NCBI RefSeq assembly: GCF_040905785.1
Contig: NZ_JBBDQW010000083.1
Location: 14,891-78,890, forward strand
Direction: 5' to 3'
DNA length: 64,000 bases
DNA from: Tistlia sp040905785
GTDB taxonomy: Bacteria; Pseudomonadota; Alphaproteobacteria; Kiloniellales; DSM-21159
The notes under the pieces were generated by a model. The model saw only the letters and a program-made list of their open reading frames with translations. It had not been told where the DNA came from and made no database searches. This document shows, in pieces, positions 46,269-55,056 of this stretch (the first letter of the stretch is position 1; each line of letters opens with the position of its first letter). Made by a program: the position numbers and the translations under genes.

Positions 46269-47559
46269 GCTGGACGCGCGCCGGCCGGGCTTCGCCGCGG
46301 CCTTCGAGGCGTTCCTCCTGGCCCGGCGCGAGGAGGAGCAGGCGGTCGACCGCAGCGTCGCCGCGATCCTCGAGGACGTGCGCCGGGAGGGCGATGCCGC
46401 CCTGCTGCGCTACACCGAGCGCTTCGACCGCCTGGCGCTGGCTGCCGAGGAGCTGCGCGTTCCGGAGGCGGCGCTGGCGGAGGCGGAGGCCGCCTGCGAC
46501 CCGGAGACCGTCGCGGCGCTGCGGGTCGCGGCGGCGCGGATCGAGGACTACCACCGGCGCCAGCTGCCCGAGGACCTCGACTACCGCGACGCCGAGGGCG
46601 TGCGCCTCGGCCACCGCTGGACGGCGATCTCGGCCGCCGGCCTCTACGTGCCCGGCGGCACCGCCGCCTACCCCTCCTCGGTGCTGATGAACGCCCTGCC
46701 GGCCCGCGTCGCCGGCGTGCCGCGCGTCGCCATGGTCGTGCCCAGCCCAGACGGCCGGCTCAACCCGCTGGTCCTGGCCGCCGCGCACATCGCCGGCGTC
46801 ACCGAGGTCTACCGGGTCGGCGGCGCCCAGGCGGTCGGTGCGCTCGCCTACGGCACCGCCACGATCGCGCCGGTCGACAAGATCGTCGGCCCCGGCAACG
46901 CCTACGTCGCGGCCGCCAAGAAGCAGGTCTTCGGCGTCGTCGGCATCGACACCATCGCCGGCCCCTCCGAGATCCTGGTGGTCGCCGACGGCGACAACGA
47001 TCCGGCCTGGATCGCCGCCGACCTGCTGAGCCAGGCCGAGCACGACGCCTCGGCCCAGTCGATCCTGATCACCGACGACCCTGGCTTCGCCGAGGCGGTC
47101 CGGCGGGCGGTCGAGCTCCAGCTCGAGCAGCTCGAGCGCGGCGCCATCGCGCGCGCCAGCTGGCGCGACCACGGGGCCGTCATCCTGCTCGGGTCGCTGG
47201 AGGCCGCCCCCGCCCTGGTCGACCGCCTGGCGCCCGAGCACCTGGAGCTGGCGGTTGCCGACCCCGAAGCGCTGGCGGCCCGGATCCGCAACGCCGGCGC
47301 CATCTTCCTCGGCCGCTACACGCCCGAGGCGATCGGCGACTACGTCGCCGGGCCGAACCACGTGCTGCCGACCGGCCGCGCCGCGCGCTACGCCTCGGGC
47401 CTGTCGGTGCTCGACTTCATGAAGCGCAGCTCGGTGATCGCCTGCGACGCCGACTCGCTGCGCCGCCTGGCGCCCTCGGCGATCGCGCTCGCCCGTGCCG
47501 AGGGGCTCGACGCCCACGCCCGCTCGATCGCGATCCGCCTCAACCAGGCCCGGGACTAA
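46258..47559 (+). CDS. hisD: Histidinol dehydrogenase
   Basis: 433 residues, NAD-dependent zinc enzyme for the last two steps of histidine synthesis. GLYVPGGTAAYPSSVLMNA, VGGAQAVGALAYGT, GPGNAYVAAAKKQVFG, IAGPSEILV, EHDASAQSILIT and PNHVLPTGRAARYASGLSV are all in place. Overlaps hisG, so co-translated. Confidence 0.97.
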   Translation: MTHELDARRPGFAAAFEAFLLARREEEQAVDRSVAAILEDVRREGDAALLRYTERFDRLALAAEELRVPEAALAEAEAACDPETVAALRVAAARIEDYHRRQLPEDLDYRDAEGVRLGHRWTAISAAGLYVPGGTAAYPSSVLMNALPARVAGVPRVAMVVPSPDGRLNPLVLAAAHIAGVTEVYRVGGAQAVGALAYGTATIAPVDKIVGPGNAYVAAAKKQVFGVVGIDTIAGPSEILVVADGDNDPAWIAADLLSQAEHDASAQSILITDDPGFAEAVRRAVELQLEQLERGAIARASWRDHGAVILLGSLEAAPALVDRLAPEHLELAVADPEALAARIRNAGAIFLGRYTPEAIGDYVAGPNHVLPTGRAARYASGLSVLDFMKRSSVIACDADSLRRLAPSAIALARAEGLDAHARSIAIRLNQARD

Positions 47560-47562
47560 GCG

Positions 47563-48042
47563 ATGGACGACCGGCGGATCGTCAGGATCACGCTGGACGA
47601 CAGGAGCGTCGTCCGGCGCGGCGGCGACGTCGAGCACGAGCGCGCGGTGGCGATCTACGACCTGCTGGAGGCGAACCACTTCGCCCCCGACTGCGAGGCC
47701 GGCGGTCCCTACGGCCTGCACCTGCGGATCGAGGAGGGGCGGCTGCTCTTCGAGATCCGCGACGGCGCCGAGGAGGGGGCGGCCATAGTGGCGACGGTGC
47801 CGCTTGCGCTCGGCCCCTTCCGGCGCATCGTCAAGGACTACTTCACCGTCTGCGAGGCCTATTACAACGCGATCAAGACCGCGAGCCCCTCGAAGATCGA
47901 GGCCATCGACATGGGCCGCCGCGGCCTGCACGACGAGGGCGCGGCGGCCCTGCGCGAGCGCCTGGCCGGGCGCATCGAGATCGACGAGAACACGGCGCGG
48001 CGGCTCTTCACCCTGCTCTGCGTGCTGCACATCAAGGGCTGA
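47563..48042 (+). CDS. UPF0262 family protein
   Basis: 159 residues, a family largely limited to alphaproteobacteria and always near hisD. ERAVAIYDLLEANHFAP, GLHLRIEEGRLLFEI and FRRIVKDYFTVCEAYYNAIKTASPSKIEAIDMGRRGLHDEGA are its conserved stretches. Function unknown. Three bases separate it from hisD. Confidence 0.92.
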   Translation: MDDRRIVRITLDDRSVVRRGGDVEHERAVAIYDLLEANHFAPDCEAGGPYGLHLRIEEGRLLFEIRDGAEEGAAIVATVPLALGPFRRIVKDYFTVCEAYYNAIKTASPSKIEAIDMGRRGLHDEGAAALRERLAGRIEIDENTARRLFTLLCVLHIKG

Positions 48043-48046
48043 GGCG

Positions 48047-48535
48047 ATGTCCGGTCCCTCGGCGTTCGGTCCCGGCCCCAATCCGCCGCCGCGGCTCTCG
48101 CTGCCCGGCGCCGTGCTGTTCTGCTGCTCGGAGAACTCGATCCGCTCGCCGATGGCCGAGGGCCTGCTCAAGCACCTGCTCGGCCACCGCATCTTCGTCG
48201 ATTCCGTCGGCGTGCGCGCCGGCGAGCTCGACGGCTTCGCCATCGCCGTGATGGAGGAACTCGGCATCGACCTGTCGCGCCACCACGCCAAGACATTCGA
48301 CAGCCTGGAGGACGAGTCCTTCGACCTGATCGTCTCCCTGTCGCCGGAGGCCCAGCACACCGCGGTGGAGATGACCCGGACCTGGGCCTGCGAGGTCGAG
48401 TACTGGAACACCTTCGATCCCTCGATCGTCGAGGGCGGCCGGGAGGAGCGCCTGGATGCCTACCGCCAGGTGCGCGACCAGCTGATGGAGCGGATCCGCA
48501 AGCGCTTTCCGGCGGACCTCAAGCCGGAAGAGTAA
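48047..48535 (+). CDS. Low-molecular-weight phosphotyrosine phosphatase / arsenate reductase-like
   Basis: 162 residues from ATG 48047. The phosphatase loop CSENSIRSPMAEG fits CX5R(S/T). A C-terminal Asp equivalent lies in EYWNTFDPS. This family member regularly sits between the UPF0262 and infA genes in alphaproteobacteria. The physiological substrate is unknown. Confidence 0.88.
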   Translation: MSGPSAFGPGPNPPPRLSLPGAVLFCCSENSIRSPMAEGLLKHLLGHRIFVDSVGVRAGELDGFAIAVMEELGIDLSRHHAKTFDSLEDESFDLIVSLSPEAQHTAVEMTRTWACEVEYWNTFDPSIVEGGREERLDAYRQVRDQLMERIRKRFPADLKPEE

Positions 48536-48543
48536 GGCTTGCG

Positions 48544-48572
48544 TTGTTCCCGGGACGCGCAATGCCTATATT
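48544..48572 (+). promoter_or_regulatory. infA: Candidate sigma-70 promoter for infA
   Basis: TTGTTC at 48544-48549, a 17-bp spacer and TATATT at 48567-48572, giving a start near 48579 and a ~70-nt leader before infA. It lies in the intergenic space right after the phosphatase stop, so infA likely has its own promoter. Confidence 0.55.
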
Positions 48573-48649
48573 CGCTCCCTTCGCGGCGGCCCCCCTCCGG
48601 ATGGCGAGGGCGAGAGGCCGCCGGCCGCCAAACACAAGAAACGGATCGC

Positions 48650-48868
48650 ATGTCTAAAGAAGACTTGATGGAATTTCAGGGCACGGTCGCCGAGCTGCTG
48701 CCCAACGCCATGTTCCGCGTGAAGCTGGACAACGGCCACGAGGTCCTGGCCCACACCGCCGGCAAGATGCGCAAGCACCGCATCCGCGTGCTGGCCGGCG
48801 ACCGGGTCAACGTCGAGATGACGCCCTACGACCTGTCCAAGGGCCGCATCACCTTCCGCTTCAAGTAG
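48650..48868 (+). CDS. infA: Translation initiation factor IF-1
   Basis: 72 residues, S1/OB fold: MSKEDLMEFQGTVAELLPNAMFRVKLDNGHEV and GKMRKHRIRVLAGDRVNVEMTPYDLSKGRI. It binds the ribosomal A site during initiation. The start is fixed by family length; the open frame upstream is untranslated leader. Confidence 0.97.
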   Translation: MSKEDLMEFQGTVAELLPNAMFRVKLDNGHEVLAHTAGKMRKHRIRVLAGDRVNVEMTPYDLSKGRITFRFK

Positions 48869-48885
48869 CGCGCGGGAGGCCGGTC

Positions 48886-49488
48886 GTGGCCGCTCCGCTG
48901 ATCCTCGCCTCCGCCTCGCCGCGGCGGCTCGAGTTGCTGCGCCAGATCGGCATCGAGCCGGATTCGGTCGAGCCGGCGGAGCTGGACGAGACGCCCCTGC
49001 CCGGCGAGCTGCCGGTGCCGCACGCCCAGCGCCTGGCCGACGCCAAGGCCGAGGCGGTGGCGCGCCGCCATCCGCAGGCCTACGTCCTGGCCGCCGACAC
49101 CGTCGTCGCGGCCGGCCGGCGCATCCTGCCGAAGCCCGAGGACGCGGCGACGGCGCGGCGCTGCCTGGAGCTGCTCTCGGGGCGGCGTCACCGGGTCCAG
49201 GGCGGTATCGTGCTGCGCGCGCCGGGCGGCCGCGTCGGCCGCCGCCTCTCGACCACGCGGGTCGCCTTCAAGCGGCTCTCGCCGGCCGAGCTCGAGGCCT
49301 ACCTGGCCGGCGGCGAGTGGCACGGCAAGGCCGGCGGCTACGCCATCCAGGGCAGCGCCGCCGCCTTCGTGCCCTGGATCGAGGGCTCCTACAGCAACGT
49401 CGTCGGCCTCGACCTGGCCGCCGCCTCCGGCCTGCTCGAGGGCCTGGGCTGGCGCGGCAGGGAGCGGACGGGGGAGCCGGCTCGGTGA
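48886..49488 (+). CDS. maf: Maf-type nucleoside triphosphate pyrophosphatase
   Basis: 200 residues from a GTG. Removes non-canonical or modified nucleoside triphosphates. LILASASPRRLELL, the catalytic AADTVV and KAGGYAIQGSAA are diagnostic. The stop overlaps the next start (GTGA). Confidence 0.92.
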   Translation: MAAPLILASASPRRLELLRQIGIEPDSVEPAELDETPLPGELPVPHAQRLADAKAEAVARRHPQAYVLAADTVVAAGRRILPKPEDAATARRCLELLSGRRHRVQGGIVLRAPGGRVGRRLSTTRVAFKRLSPAELEAYLAGGEWHGKAGGYAIQGSAAAFVPWIEGSYSNVVGLDLAAASGLLEGLGWRGRERTGEPAR

Positions 49489-50642
49489 GCCGCCGCTGGC
49501 TCGTCTCCGGCCTGCCGGGCGAGCTGCGTTGGGCGGCGCTGGAGGCCGATGGCCGGCCCAGCGAGTTCCGCGTCGAGCGCGGCGATCGGCCGGGCCAGGA
49601 GGGCGACCTCTGCCTCGGCCGGGTCGTCGGCCTCGACCGCGCCCTCGACGCCGCCTTCGTCGACGTCGGCCTGGAGCGCCCCGGATTCCTGCCGCTCGCC
49701 GGGCTGGCGCGGCGGCCGGCCGAAGGCGAGGCGCTGACGGTCCGCCTGCTCCGGCCTGCCGCGCCCGACAAGGGCGCCAAGCTGGCGGCCGTGCCCGAGG
49801 GGCCGGCCGGTTCGCCGCCGGAGGGCAGGCGGGCGCCGGCCCTGCTCGCGCGCCGCGAGGCGCTGCCCGAGCGCCTGCTGACCTTCGCCGAGCCGCCGGA
49901 GGAGATCGCCGTCGACGACGAGCCGACGCTGCAGCGACTGCGGGCGGCGCTGGCGGCGCGGCCGGACCTGAGCGCCACGCTGTCCCTTGCGACCGGCCGG
50001 GCCGCCGCAGCGCTCGAGACGACGCTCTCCGAGCTCCTGGACGCCCTGCTGGCGCCGAGCGTCGCGCTGGCCGGCGGCGGGCGCCTGTGGATCGAGCCGA
50101 CGCGCGCGCTGGTCGCCGTCGACGTCGACCGCGGCGCTGCCGCCGATGCCGACGCCCTCAACCTCGAGGCCGCGCGGGAGCTGGCGCGCCAGCTGCGCCT
50201 GCGCGACCTCTCGGGACTGATCGCCGTCGACTTCCTCGATCCCTCGGGGCCGGCGACGCGCGCGCGCCTGCGCCAGGCCTTTGAGGCGGCGCTGGCGGCC
50301 GAGGCCGAGGACAGCGAGCTCGGCCGCCTGGGCGGCGACGGCCTGGCGCTGGTGACGCGCCGCCGCGCGCGCCCGGCGCTGCACGAGCTGGTCTGCCGCC
50401 CGGCGCCTGCCGGCGGCTGGGAGCGCGATCCGGTCGCGCTGGCCTTCGAGCTGCTGCGCCGGGTCCGCGTCGCCCCGGCTTCGGCGAGCCTGCGGCTGCT
50501 GGTCTCGCGGCCGGTCGCCCAGGCTCTCGACGGGCCGGCGAGGCCTGCCCTGCAGGCGATGGAGGCGCTGCGTGGCCATGCCGTGGAGCGCCTGGAGGAG
50601 GCCGGCCGCCCCGACGCGGCGGGCGAGATCGTGATAGGCTGA
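49485..50642 (+). CDS. Ribonuclease E/G family protein, short form
   Basis: 385 residues from GTG 49485. The N-terminal S1-like part (DLCLGRVVGLDRALDAAFVDVGLERPGFLPL) and the nuclease part ALVAVDVDRGAAADADALNLEAARELARQLRLRDLSGLIAVDFLD contain the family's two metal-binding acidic positions. The length and divergent sequence mark the alphaproteobacterial paralogue beside maf and yacG, not RNase E itself. It lacks the RNase E scaffold region. Confidence 0.85.
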   Translation: MSRRWLVSGLPGELRWAALEADGRPSEFRVERGDRPGQEGDLCLGRVVGLDRALDAAFVDVGLERPGFLPLAGLARRPAEGEALTVRLLRPAAPDKGAKLAAVPEGPAGSPPEGRRAPALLARREALPERLLTFAEPPEEIAVDDEPTLQRLRAALAARPDLSATLSLATGRAAAALETTLSELLDALLAPSVALAGGGRLWIEPTRALVAVDVDRGAAADADALNLEAARELARQLRLRDLSGLIAVDFLDPSGPATRARLRQAFEAALAAEAEDSELGRLGGDGLALVTRRRARPALHELVCRPAPAGGWERDPVALAFELLRRVRVAPASASLRLLVSRPVAQALDGPARPALQAMEALRGHAVERLEEAGRPDAAGEIVIG

Positions 50643-50646
50643 GCCC

Positions 50647-50880
50647 ATGGACGAAGACGACCGCGTGATCCCCTTTCCCCGGCGCAGCCGCCGCGTCAAG
50701 GCCAAGGGCTGCCCGATCTGCGGCAAGCCGGCGGAGGCCGCCTACGAGCCCTTCTGCTCGCCGCGCTGCAAGCAGGTCGACCTTGGCCGCTGGCTGAACG
50801 GCACCTACCGCGTCGAGACCGACGAGCGGCCGGGCGAGCCGGGCGCAGCGGCGGAAGACGACGAGAGGTCCGACGGATGA
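50647..50880 (+). CDS. yacG: DNA gyrase inhibitor YacG, zinc-binding
   Basis: 77 residues. The zinc site is CPICGKPAEAAYEPFCSPRC followed by KQVDLGRWLNGTYRV. The E. coli family member binds gyrase and blocks DNA binding. The end overlaps the start of the next gene by ATGA. Confidence 0.92.
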   Translation: MDEDDRVIPFPRRSRRVKAKGCPICGKPAEAAYEPFCSPRCKQVDLGRWLNGTYRVETDERPGEPGAAAEDDERSDG

Positions 50881-51869
50881 GCTGCCGGGCGGCCGGGCGG
50901 CGGCCGGCCTTGCTGCTCGCGGTTTCGGTCCTGGCCGGTGTGGCGGCCAACGCCGTGACCGGCGGCCTCGCCGGCGCCTTCGAGCTGCCCGTCGACACGG
51001 AGCGCTCGGTGGTCTCGGTGCTGCCGGTCTGGCCGGACCGACCCCAGGGCGGACCCGACGTGCCGCCGGGTCTGGCGCCCGAGGGCAGCGGCGTCGTCTA
51101 CGCCGCCGGCGGCTGGATCGTCACGGCGCACCACGTCGTCGAGACGGCGCTCTCGATCGCCGTGCGCCTCGCCGACGGCCGCTACCTGCCGGCCGAGCTG
51201 GTCGCCGCCGACCCGCTGACCGACGTGGCGCTGCTGCGGGTCGAGGCCGACCTGCCGCCGATCCAGGCCGCGGCGCCGCCGCGCCTCGGCCAGCCGGTCT
51301 GCGCGCTCGGCAACGTCTACGGCCTCGGCCTCGCCCAGAGCTGCGGCGTGGTCTCGGCGCTCCACCGCAGCAACGGCCGCTTCAACCCGATCGAGGACTT
51401 CGTCCAGACCGACGCGGCGATCAATCCCGGAAGCTCCGGCGGCGCGCTGCTCGACCGCGGCGGCCGGCTGGTCGGCCTGGTCTCGGCGATCTTCGCCGGG
51501 GGCGGCGACGGCAACATCGGCGTCAACTTCGCGCTCTCCCAGCCGCTGCTCGCGCGGGTCGCCGACGACCTGATCGCCCACGGCGCGGTCAGGCCGAGCG
51601 ACCCCGGGCTGAGCGCGGTCAGCGCCGACCCCGGCGAGCCGCCGCACCGCGAGGCCGTGCGGGTGACCGCGGTCGCGCCCGGCAGCGCGGCCGAGGCCGC
51701 CGGCATCCGCGCCGGCGACCTGCTGCTCGACTGGGACGGCCGGCCGCTGCGCGCCAAGCGCGACCTCGCCGCCGCCGCCTACCTGCTGCGCCCGGGCGAC
51801 AGCCTGCGCGTGGGCCTGCTGCGCGACGGTCGTCACCGGGCGGTCGAGCTCGCGATACCGGAGGACTGA
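50877..51869 (+). CDS. HtrA-like S1C serine protease with PDZ domain
   Basis: 330 residues. After a membrane or signal segment (ALLLAVSVLAGVAANAV) comes a trypsin-like domain with His86 (TAHHVV), Asp116 (DPLTDVALL) and Ser187 (NPGSSGGAL), then one PDZ domain (VTAVAPGSAAEAAGIRAGDLLLDWDG). Layout matches DegS-type periplasmic proteases. Starts in an ATGA overlap with yacG. Confidence 0.88.
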   Translation: MSCRAAGRRPALLLAVSVLAGVAANAVTGGLAGAFELPVDTERSVVSVLPVWPDRPQGGPDVPPGLAPEGSGVVYAAGGWIVTAHHVVETALSIAVRLADGRYLPAELVAADPLTDVALLRVEADLPPIQAAAPPRLGQPVCALGNVYGLGLAQSCGVVSALHRSNGRFNPIEDFVQTDAAINPGSSGGALLDRGGRLVGLVSAIFAGGGDGNIGVNFALSQPLLARVADDLIAHGAVRPSDPGLSAVSADPGEPPHREAVRVTAVAPGSAAEAAGIRAGDLLLDWDGRPLRAKRDLAAAAYLLRPGDSLRVGLLRDGRHRAVELAIPED

Positions 51870-51872
51870 GCC

Positions 51873-53015
51873 ATGCGCAGCGCGCGCCCGCTTCTTCTCG
51901 CAGCCGGGCTGGCCGCCGCGCTGGCCTTCGCCCTGCCGCTGCGCCCCGCCGGCGCCCAGGACGAGGCCTGTGCCTACGCGGCGGCCGTCTGCGACGCCCG
52001 CCAGGCGGTCTTCGTGATCTCCGACTTCAGCCCGATCGCCTCGGCGGTGCGGCTCGGCCCCGACCTGCTGGTCACGGCGCGCCACGCCGTGGCCGAGGGC
52101 GACGAGGTCGAGGTGCTGCTGCCCGGCCGCGCGATCCTCAAGGGCCGGGTGGTGCCGAGCCCGCTGCCGCTCGACCTGGTGCTGCTGCGCGTGCCGGGCC
52201 TGCCCGAGGGGCCGGTGCTGAAGCCGGCCGCACTCGCGGAGGACGGCGAAGAGGAGCCGGCGCTCCACGTCGTCGGCGCCGACATCGGCGCGGCGCGCGT
52301 CGAGGCCTATCCGCCGGGCGCCGCCATCGCCCGGCCGCTCGAGGACAAGCCGCTGTCGCGCCTGCACCACGGCGCCCACACCCAGCCCGGCAACAGCGGC
52401 GGCGCGCTGGTCGACGGCGAGGGGCGGCTGGTCGGCATCGCCGTCGCCGGCGGCTCGGGCCGCTTCGAGGCGATCCCGGCCTCGGCCATCGCGGCCCTGC
52501 GCGCCGCCAGCGGCCCCGAGGCGGAGGCGGCCGAGGCCGGCTTCCAGGCGGCGGTGCGCGACTGCAGCCTCGGCCTGGAGGCGCTCGGCGACGGCCAGGC
52601 GCCCGAAGGTGCGGCCGCCGATGTCCTCGCCGCGCGATGCCTCGCCACCGGCAACCGGCAGTTCTACGACCTCGCCGGCCAGGTCTTCGGGCGCGCCGGC
52701 GACCTCGAGCGGGCGACGGCCCTCTTCGAGGCCTCCCTGGAGCAGGACCCACAGGCGCTCAACGCCCGGCTCAGCCTGGCCATCACGCTGCACATGGCCC
52801 AGCGCTGGGAGCGGGAGCTGCCGCATCTGCACTGGCTGATCGAGCGCCTGCCGCGTGACCCCCAGGTGCTGCGCCTCGCGGTCCAGGCGGGCAAGTGGAC
52901 CGGCGACGCCGCGCTCGCCGAGCAGGGCTACCGGGGCATCCAGGCCCACTTCCCCGCCCAGGCCGAGGCCGCCCGCGGCTTCCTCGACTCCGACGCCTCG
53001 CCGCCGCCGCGCTAG
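51873..53015 (+). CDS. Secreted trypsin-like protease with C-terminal TPR region
   Basis: 380 residues. A signal peptide ends near PAGAQ. The triad is His71 (VTARHAV), Asp101 (LPLDLVLLRV) and Ser175 (QPGNSGGAL). From ~residue 265 there are tetratricopeptide-like helices (AGDLERATALFEASLEQDPQALNARLSLAITLHMAQRW). Protease plus TPR is an uncommon pairing. Four bases after the HtrA-like gene, so probably same transcript. Confidence 0.8.
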   Translation: MRSARPLLLAAGLAAALAFALPLRPAGAQDEACAYAAAVCDARQAVFVISDFSPIASAVRLGPDLLVTARHAVAEGDEVEVLLPGRAILKGRVVPSPLPLDLVLLRVPGLPEGPVLKPAALAEDGEEEPALHVVGADIGAARVEAYPPGAAIARPLEDKPLSRLHHGAHTQPGNSGGALVDGEGRLVGIAVAGGSGRFEAIPASAIAALRAASGPEAEAAEAGFQAAVRDCSLGLEALGDGQAPEGAAADVLAARCLATGNRQFYDLAGQVFGRAGDLERATALFEASLEQDPQALNARLSLAITLHMAQRWERELPHLHWLIERLPRDPQVLRLAVQAGKWTGDAALAEQGYRGIQAHFPAQAEAARGFLDSDASPPPR

Positions 53016-53065
53016 GTGCGGGGGGTGGCGCTGGACAGCATCCTCCCTGCCCGCACTTGCCTCCG

Positions 53066-53091
53066 CTTCGCCCTGAGCCTGTCGAAGGGCG
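53066..53091. repeat. Intergenic palindromic repeat of the TTCGACAGGCTCAGGGC type
   Basis: On the minus strand this reads GCCCTTCGACAGGCTCAGGG and onward, a short dispersed palindrome seen between genes of many alphaproteobacterial genomes. GCCCT (53070-53074) pairs with AGGGC (53086-53090). It lies between convergent genes and may help terminate transcription. Confidence 0.6.
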
Positions 53092-53142
53092 TGGGAGACG
53101 GCTCCCGCCCGGCGCGCCCACGCCCCTCGACGACGCCCGCCC

Positions 53143-54483
53143 TCAGGGCGCCGCCAGGGGGTCGCGGATCCAGCCGGCCCCGACCAGGCCCGGCTGCGGC
53201 GGCGGCTCGGCGAGGGCCAGGATCGCGCGCTTCAACTCCGGCGCCCGCCAGCCCGGGTTGGCCGCCAGCAGCCGCGCGGCCAGGGCCGCGACGCGCGGCA
53301 CGGCGAAGCTGGAGCCCGAGGCGAGGTGCGGCCGGCCGCGGTAGTCGAAGACCTCCTGGCGCTCGGCCGGGACCAGCAGGTCGACCGCCGCCGCGCCCCA
53401 GTTCGAGCCGGGGGCGAGGCGGCCGTCCGGCTCGCTGGAGGTCACGGTCAGCAGGTTCGCCAGGGCGGCGGCGGCCGGCCAGACAGGCCGCGCATCGATG
53501 TCGCGCCCGTCGTTGCCGGCCGAGACCACGAAGAGGATCTCCGGGTGCGCCCCGGCCGCGGCCAGGAAGGCCTCCCAGAGCGCGCGGCTGTTGCTGCCCA
53601 TCGGCAGGGCGACGATGCGCGCGCCGGCCTCGGCCGCGGCCTCGACGACCTGGGCCATGCGCTCCATGTCGGGGCGCGGGTAGCGGTAGGGCAGCAGGCG
53701 CGCCGTCGGCGCCTCGGCGAGCAGCAGGCTGGCGACCTCGGTGCCGTGGCGCGCCGGGAAGAAGGGCGAGCCGGCCGGATTGCCGTCGTAGGGCCTGGGA
53801 TCGAGGTCCCAGAAGTCGTAGCCGAGCGCGCGGCCCGCGCCGTCGCGCGCCAGGCGGCCCGCGATCGCCGGCAGGTCGTAGGCGACGCCGGCGTCGACCT
53901 GGGCCACGAGCACGCCGCCGGGGTCGCGGCCGGCCGGCACTGGCGGGTCGAGCGGCTCGACGGCGCCCCGGCTCTCCAGGTCGGCCCCGAGCAGCACCAG
54001 CCGGTCGGGACCGCCCGGCGCCTCGCCCTCTCCGCCCTCCCGCACCTCGTCCCACTCGAGCGCGCGGCCCTGGACGATCCGGCAGTCGGCGCCGGCGAGC
54101 GCGAGCAGGCGCGGCCGCGTGCCGCCCCCGGCCGGCTCCTCCCAGCTCGCCGAGAAACGCCGGAGGCGGCCGCCCGGCGCCAGGCGCTCCAGCACCAGCA
54201 GGCCGCCCCCGGCCAGGGCGATGCGCGCCCGCAGGCCGACCGGCGACGCTTCGGGACCGAGCGGCTCGGCGCCCAGGAGGCGGGCGCCGGGCAGGCCGGC
54301 CGCCAGCGCCTCGGCGTCGAGCGCCGGGCAGGCCTCCGCGACCGCCCGGCGCAGCAGCGCGGCCGCCGCCCGGGGCGCCGCGGCCGCCTCGGCGGCGGCC
54401 ACCGGGACCGACCAAAGGCCCCAGGGCACGCCCGACAGTAGGGCCGAAAGCAGCAGGGCGGCGGCGGATCCGGCGAGCCTCAT
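53143..54483 (-). CDS. Secreted subtilisin-family (S8) serine protease
   Basis: 446 residues from ATG 54483 with a signal peptide (SAAALLLSALLSGVPWGL). The S8 triad is Asp197 (VAQVDAGVAY), His246 (ARHGTEVASLL) and Ser392 (SGSSFAVPRVA), with oxyanion Asn324 (SAGNDG). The ~190 residues before the catalytic domain match nothing I recognise. Convergent with the two trypsin-like genes. Confidence 0.87.
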   Translation of the reverse strand: MRLAGSAAALLLSALLSGVPWGLWSVPVAAAEAAAAPRAAAALLRRAVAEACPALDAEALAAGLPGARLLGAEPLGPEASPVGLRARIALAGGGLLVLERLAPGGRLRRFSASWEEPAGGGTRPRLLALAGADCRIVQGRALEWDEVREGGEGEAPGGPDRLVLLGADLESRGAVEPLDPPVPAGRDPGGVLVAQVDAGVAYDLPAIAGRLARDGAGRALGYDFWDLDPRPYDGNPAGSPFFPARHGTEVASLLLAEAPTARLLPYRYPRPDMERMAQVVEAAAEAGARIVALPMGSNSRALWEAFLAAAGAHPEILFVVSAGNDGRDIDARPVWPAAAALANLLTVTSSEPDGRLAPGSNWGAAAVDLLVPAERQEVFDYRGRPHLASGSSFAVPRVAALAARLLAANPGWRAPELKRAILALAEPPPQPGLVGAGWIRDPLAAP

Positions 54484-54621
54484 CGCGACAGGGTCGGGCA
54501 AAGGCCGGGGCCCGTCAACGCGCCCTCCGGGGCAGCTCCGGCCGGGGCCGGAGGGACTGGACAGCCCGCCGATCTTCTCCTATAAGCGCCTCTCTTCCGG
54601 GTCGGGCGACCGGCCGGGAAC

Positions 54622-54697
54622 GCCCAGGTAGCTCAGTTGGTAGAGCATGCGACTGAAAATCGCAGTGTCGGTGGTTCGACTCCGCCCCTGGGCACCA
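54622..54697 (+). tRNA. tRNA-Phe (GAA), integration target
   Basis: 76 nt with encoded CCA. GCCCAGG pairs with CCTGGGC, and the anticodon loop CTGAAAA gives GAA (Phe). Its 3' 49 bases, from the anticodon stem to CCA, are repeated exactly at 63946-63994. The complete copy lies at the left end of the element, so the gene stays functional after integration. Confidence 0.97.
54649..54697. repeat. attL core (49-bp direct repeat, copy in tRNA-Phe)
   Basis: Identical to 63946-63994 over all 49 bases; flanking bases differ on both sides (T/C before, T/C after). The core starts in the anticodon stem GCGACTGAAAATCGC, a usual crossover place for tyrosine recombinases using tRNA genes. Confidence 0.95.
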
Positions 54698-54745
54698 TCA
54701 TTTCTCAATGACTTAGCCGGTACGTCTCAGCCGCCCAATGGCCTC

Positions 54746-54769
54746 ATAGGTAACACCTAAGGTAACAGG
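54746..54769. promoter_or_regulatory. Left integrase arm-type sites (two AGGTAACA copies)
   Basis: ATAGGTAACA followed directly by CCTAAGGTAACAGG gives two AGGTAACA copies 12 bp apart, 49-72 bp inside the left core. The same two motifs occur near the right end (63798-63815), and CCTAAGGTAACAGG recurs there inverted (63833-63846). Placement on both sides of the reconstituted attP matches integrase arm sites. Confidence 0.6.
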
Positions 54770-55056
54770 CGCGGCCTTGGGGCTCAGAGACGGGGCGGCC
54801 GAAGTGCCCCAAGGATATCGCGCGCCGGGACGACGCTACGCCGCTGGCGGCAGGAGAGACAATTGGCGCGCGCGCCAGTTTGGCGTATGCGGGAAACGGT
54901 TCTGAGGACGAGCTATCAAGCCTCTTAGCCAGGCGCTTGACAGCCTTGCACAAGCAGTTCGGGAGATTGAGCGGCGGATGGGTCCGCCCGGCCTGGATCG
55001 GCCGGGACATTCGGTAGCTAGACCAGCCCGAACAGGTTTGGAGCGGAGGGGGCGTC
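54770..55056. other. Non-coding left end of the element
   Basis: About 290 bases between the arm sites and the first small gene. Open frames here lack ribosome-binding sites and coding composition. I see no gene. Confidence 0.5.
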
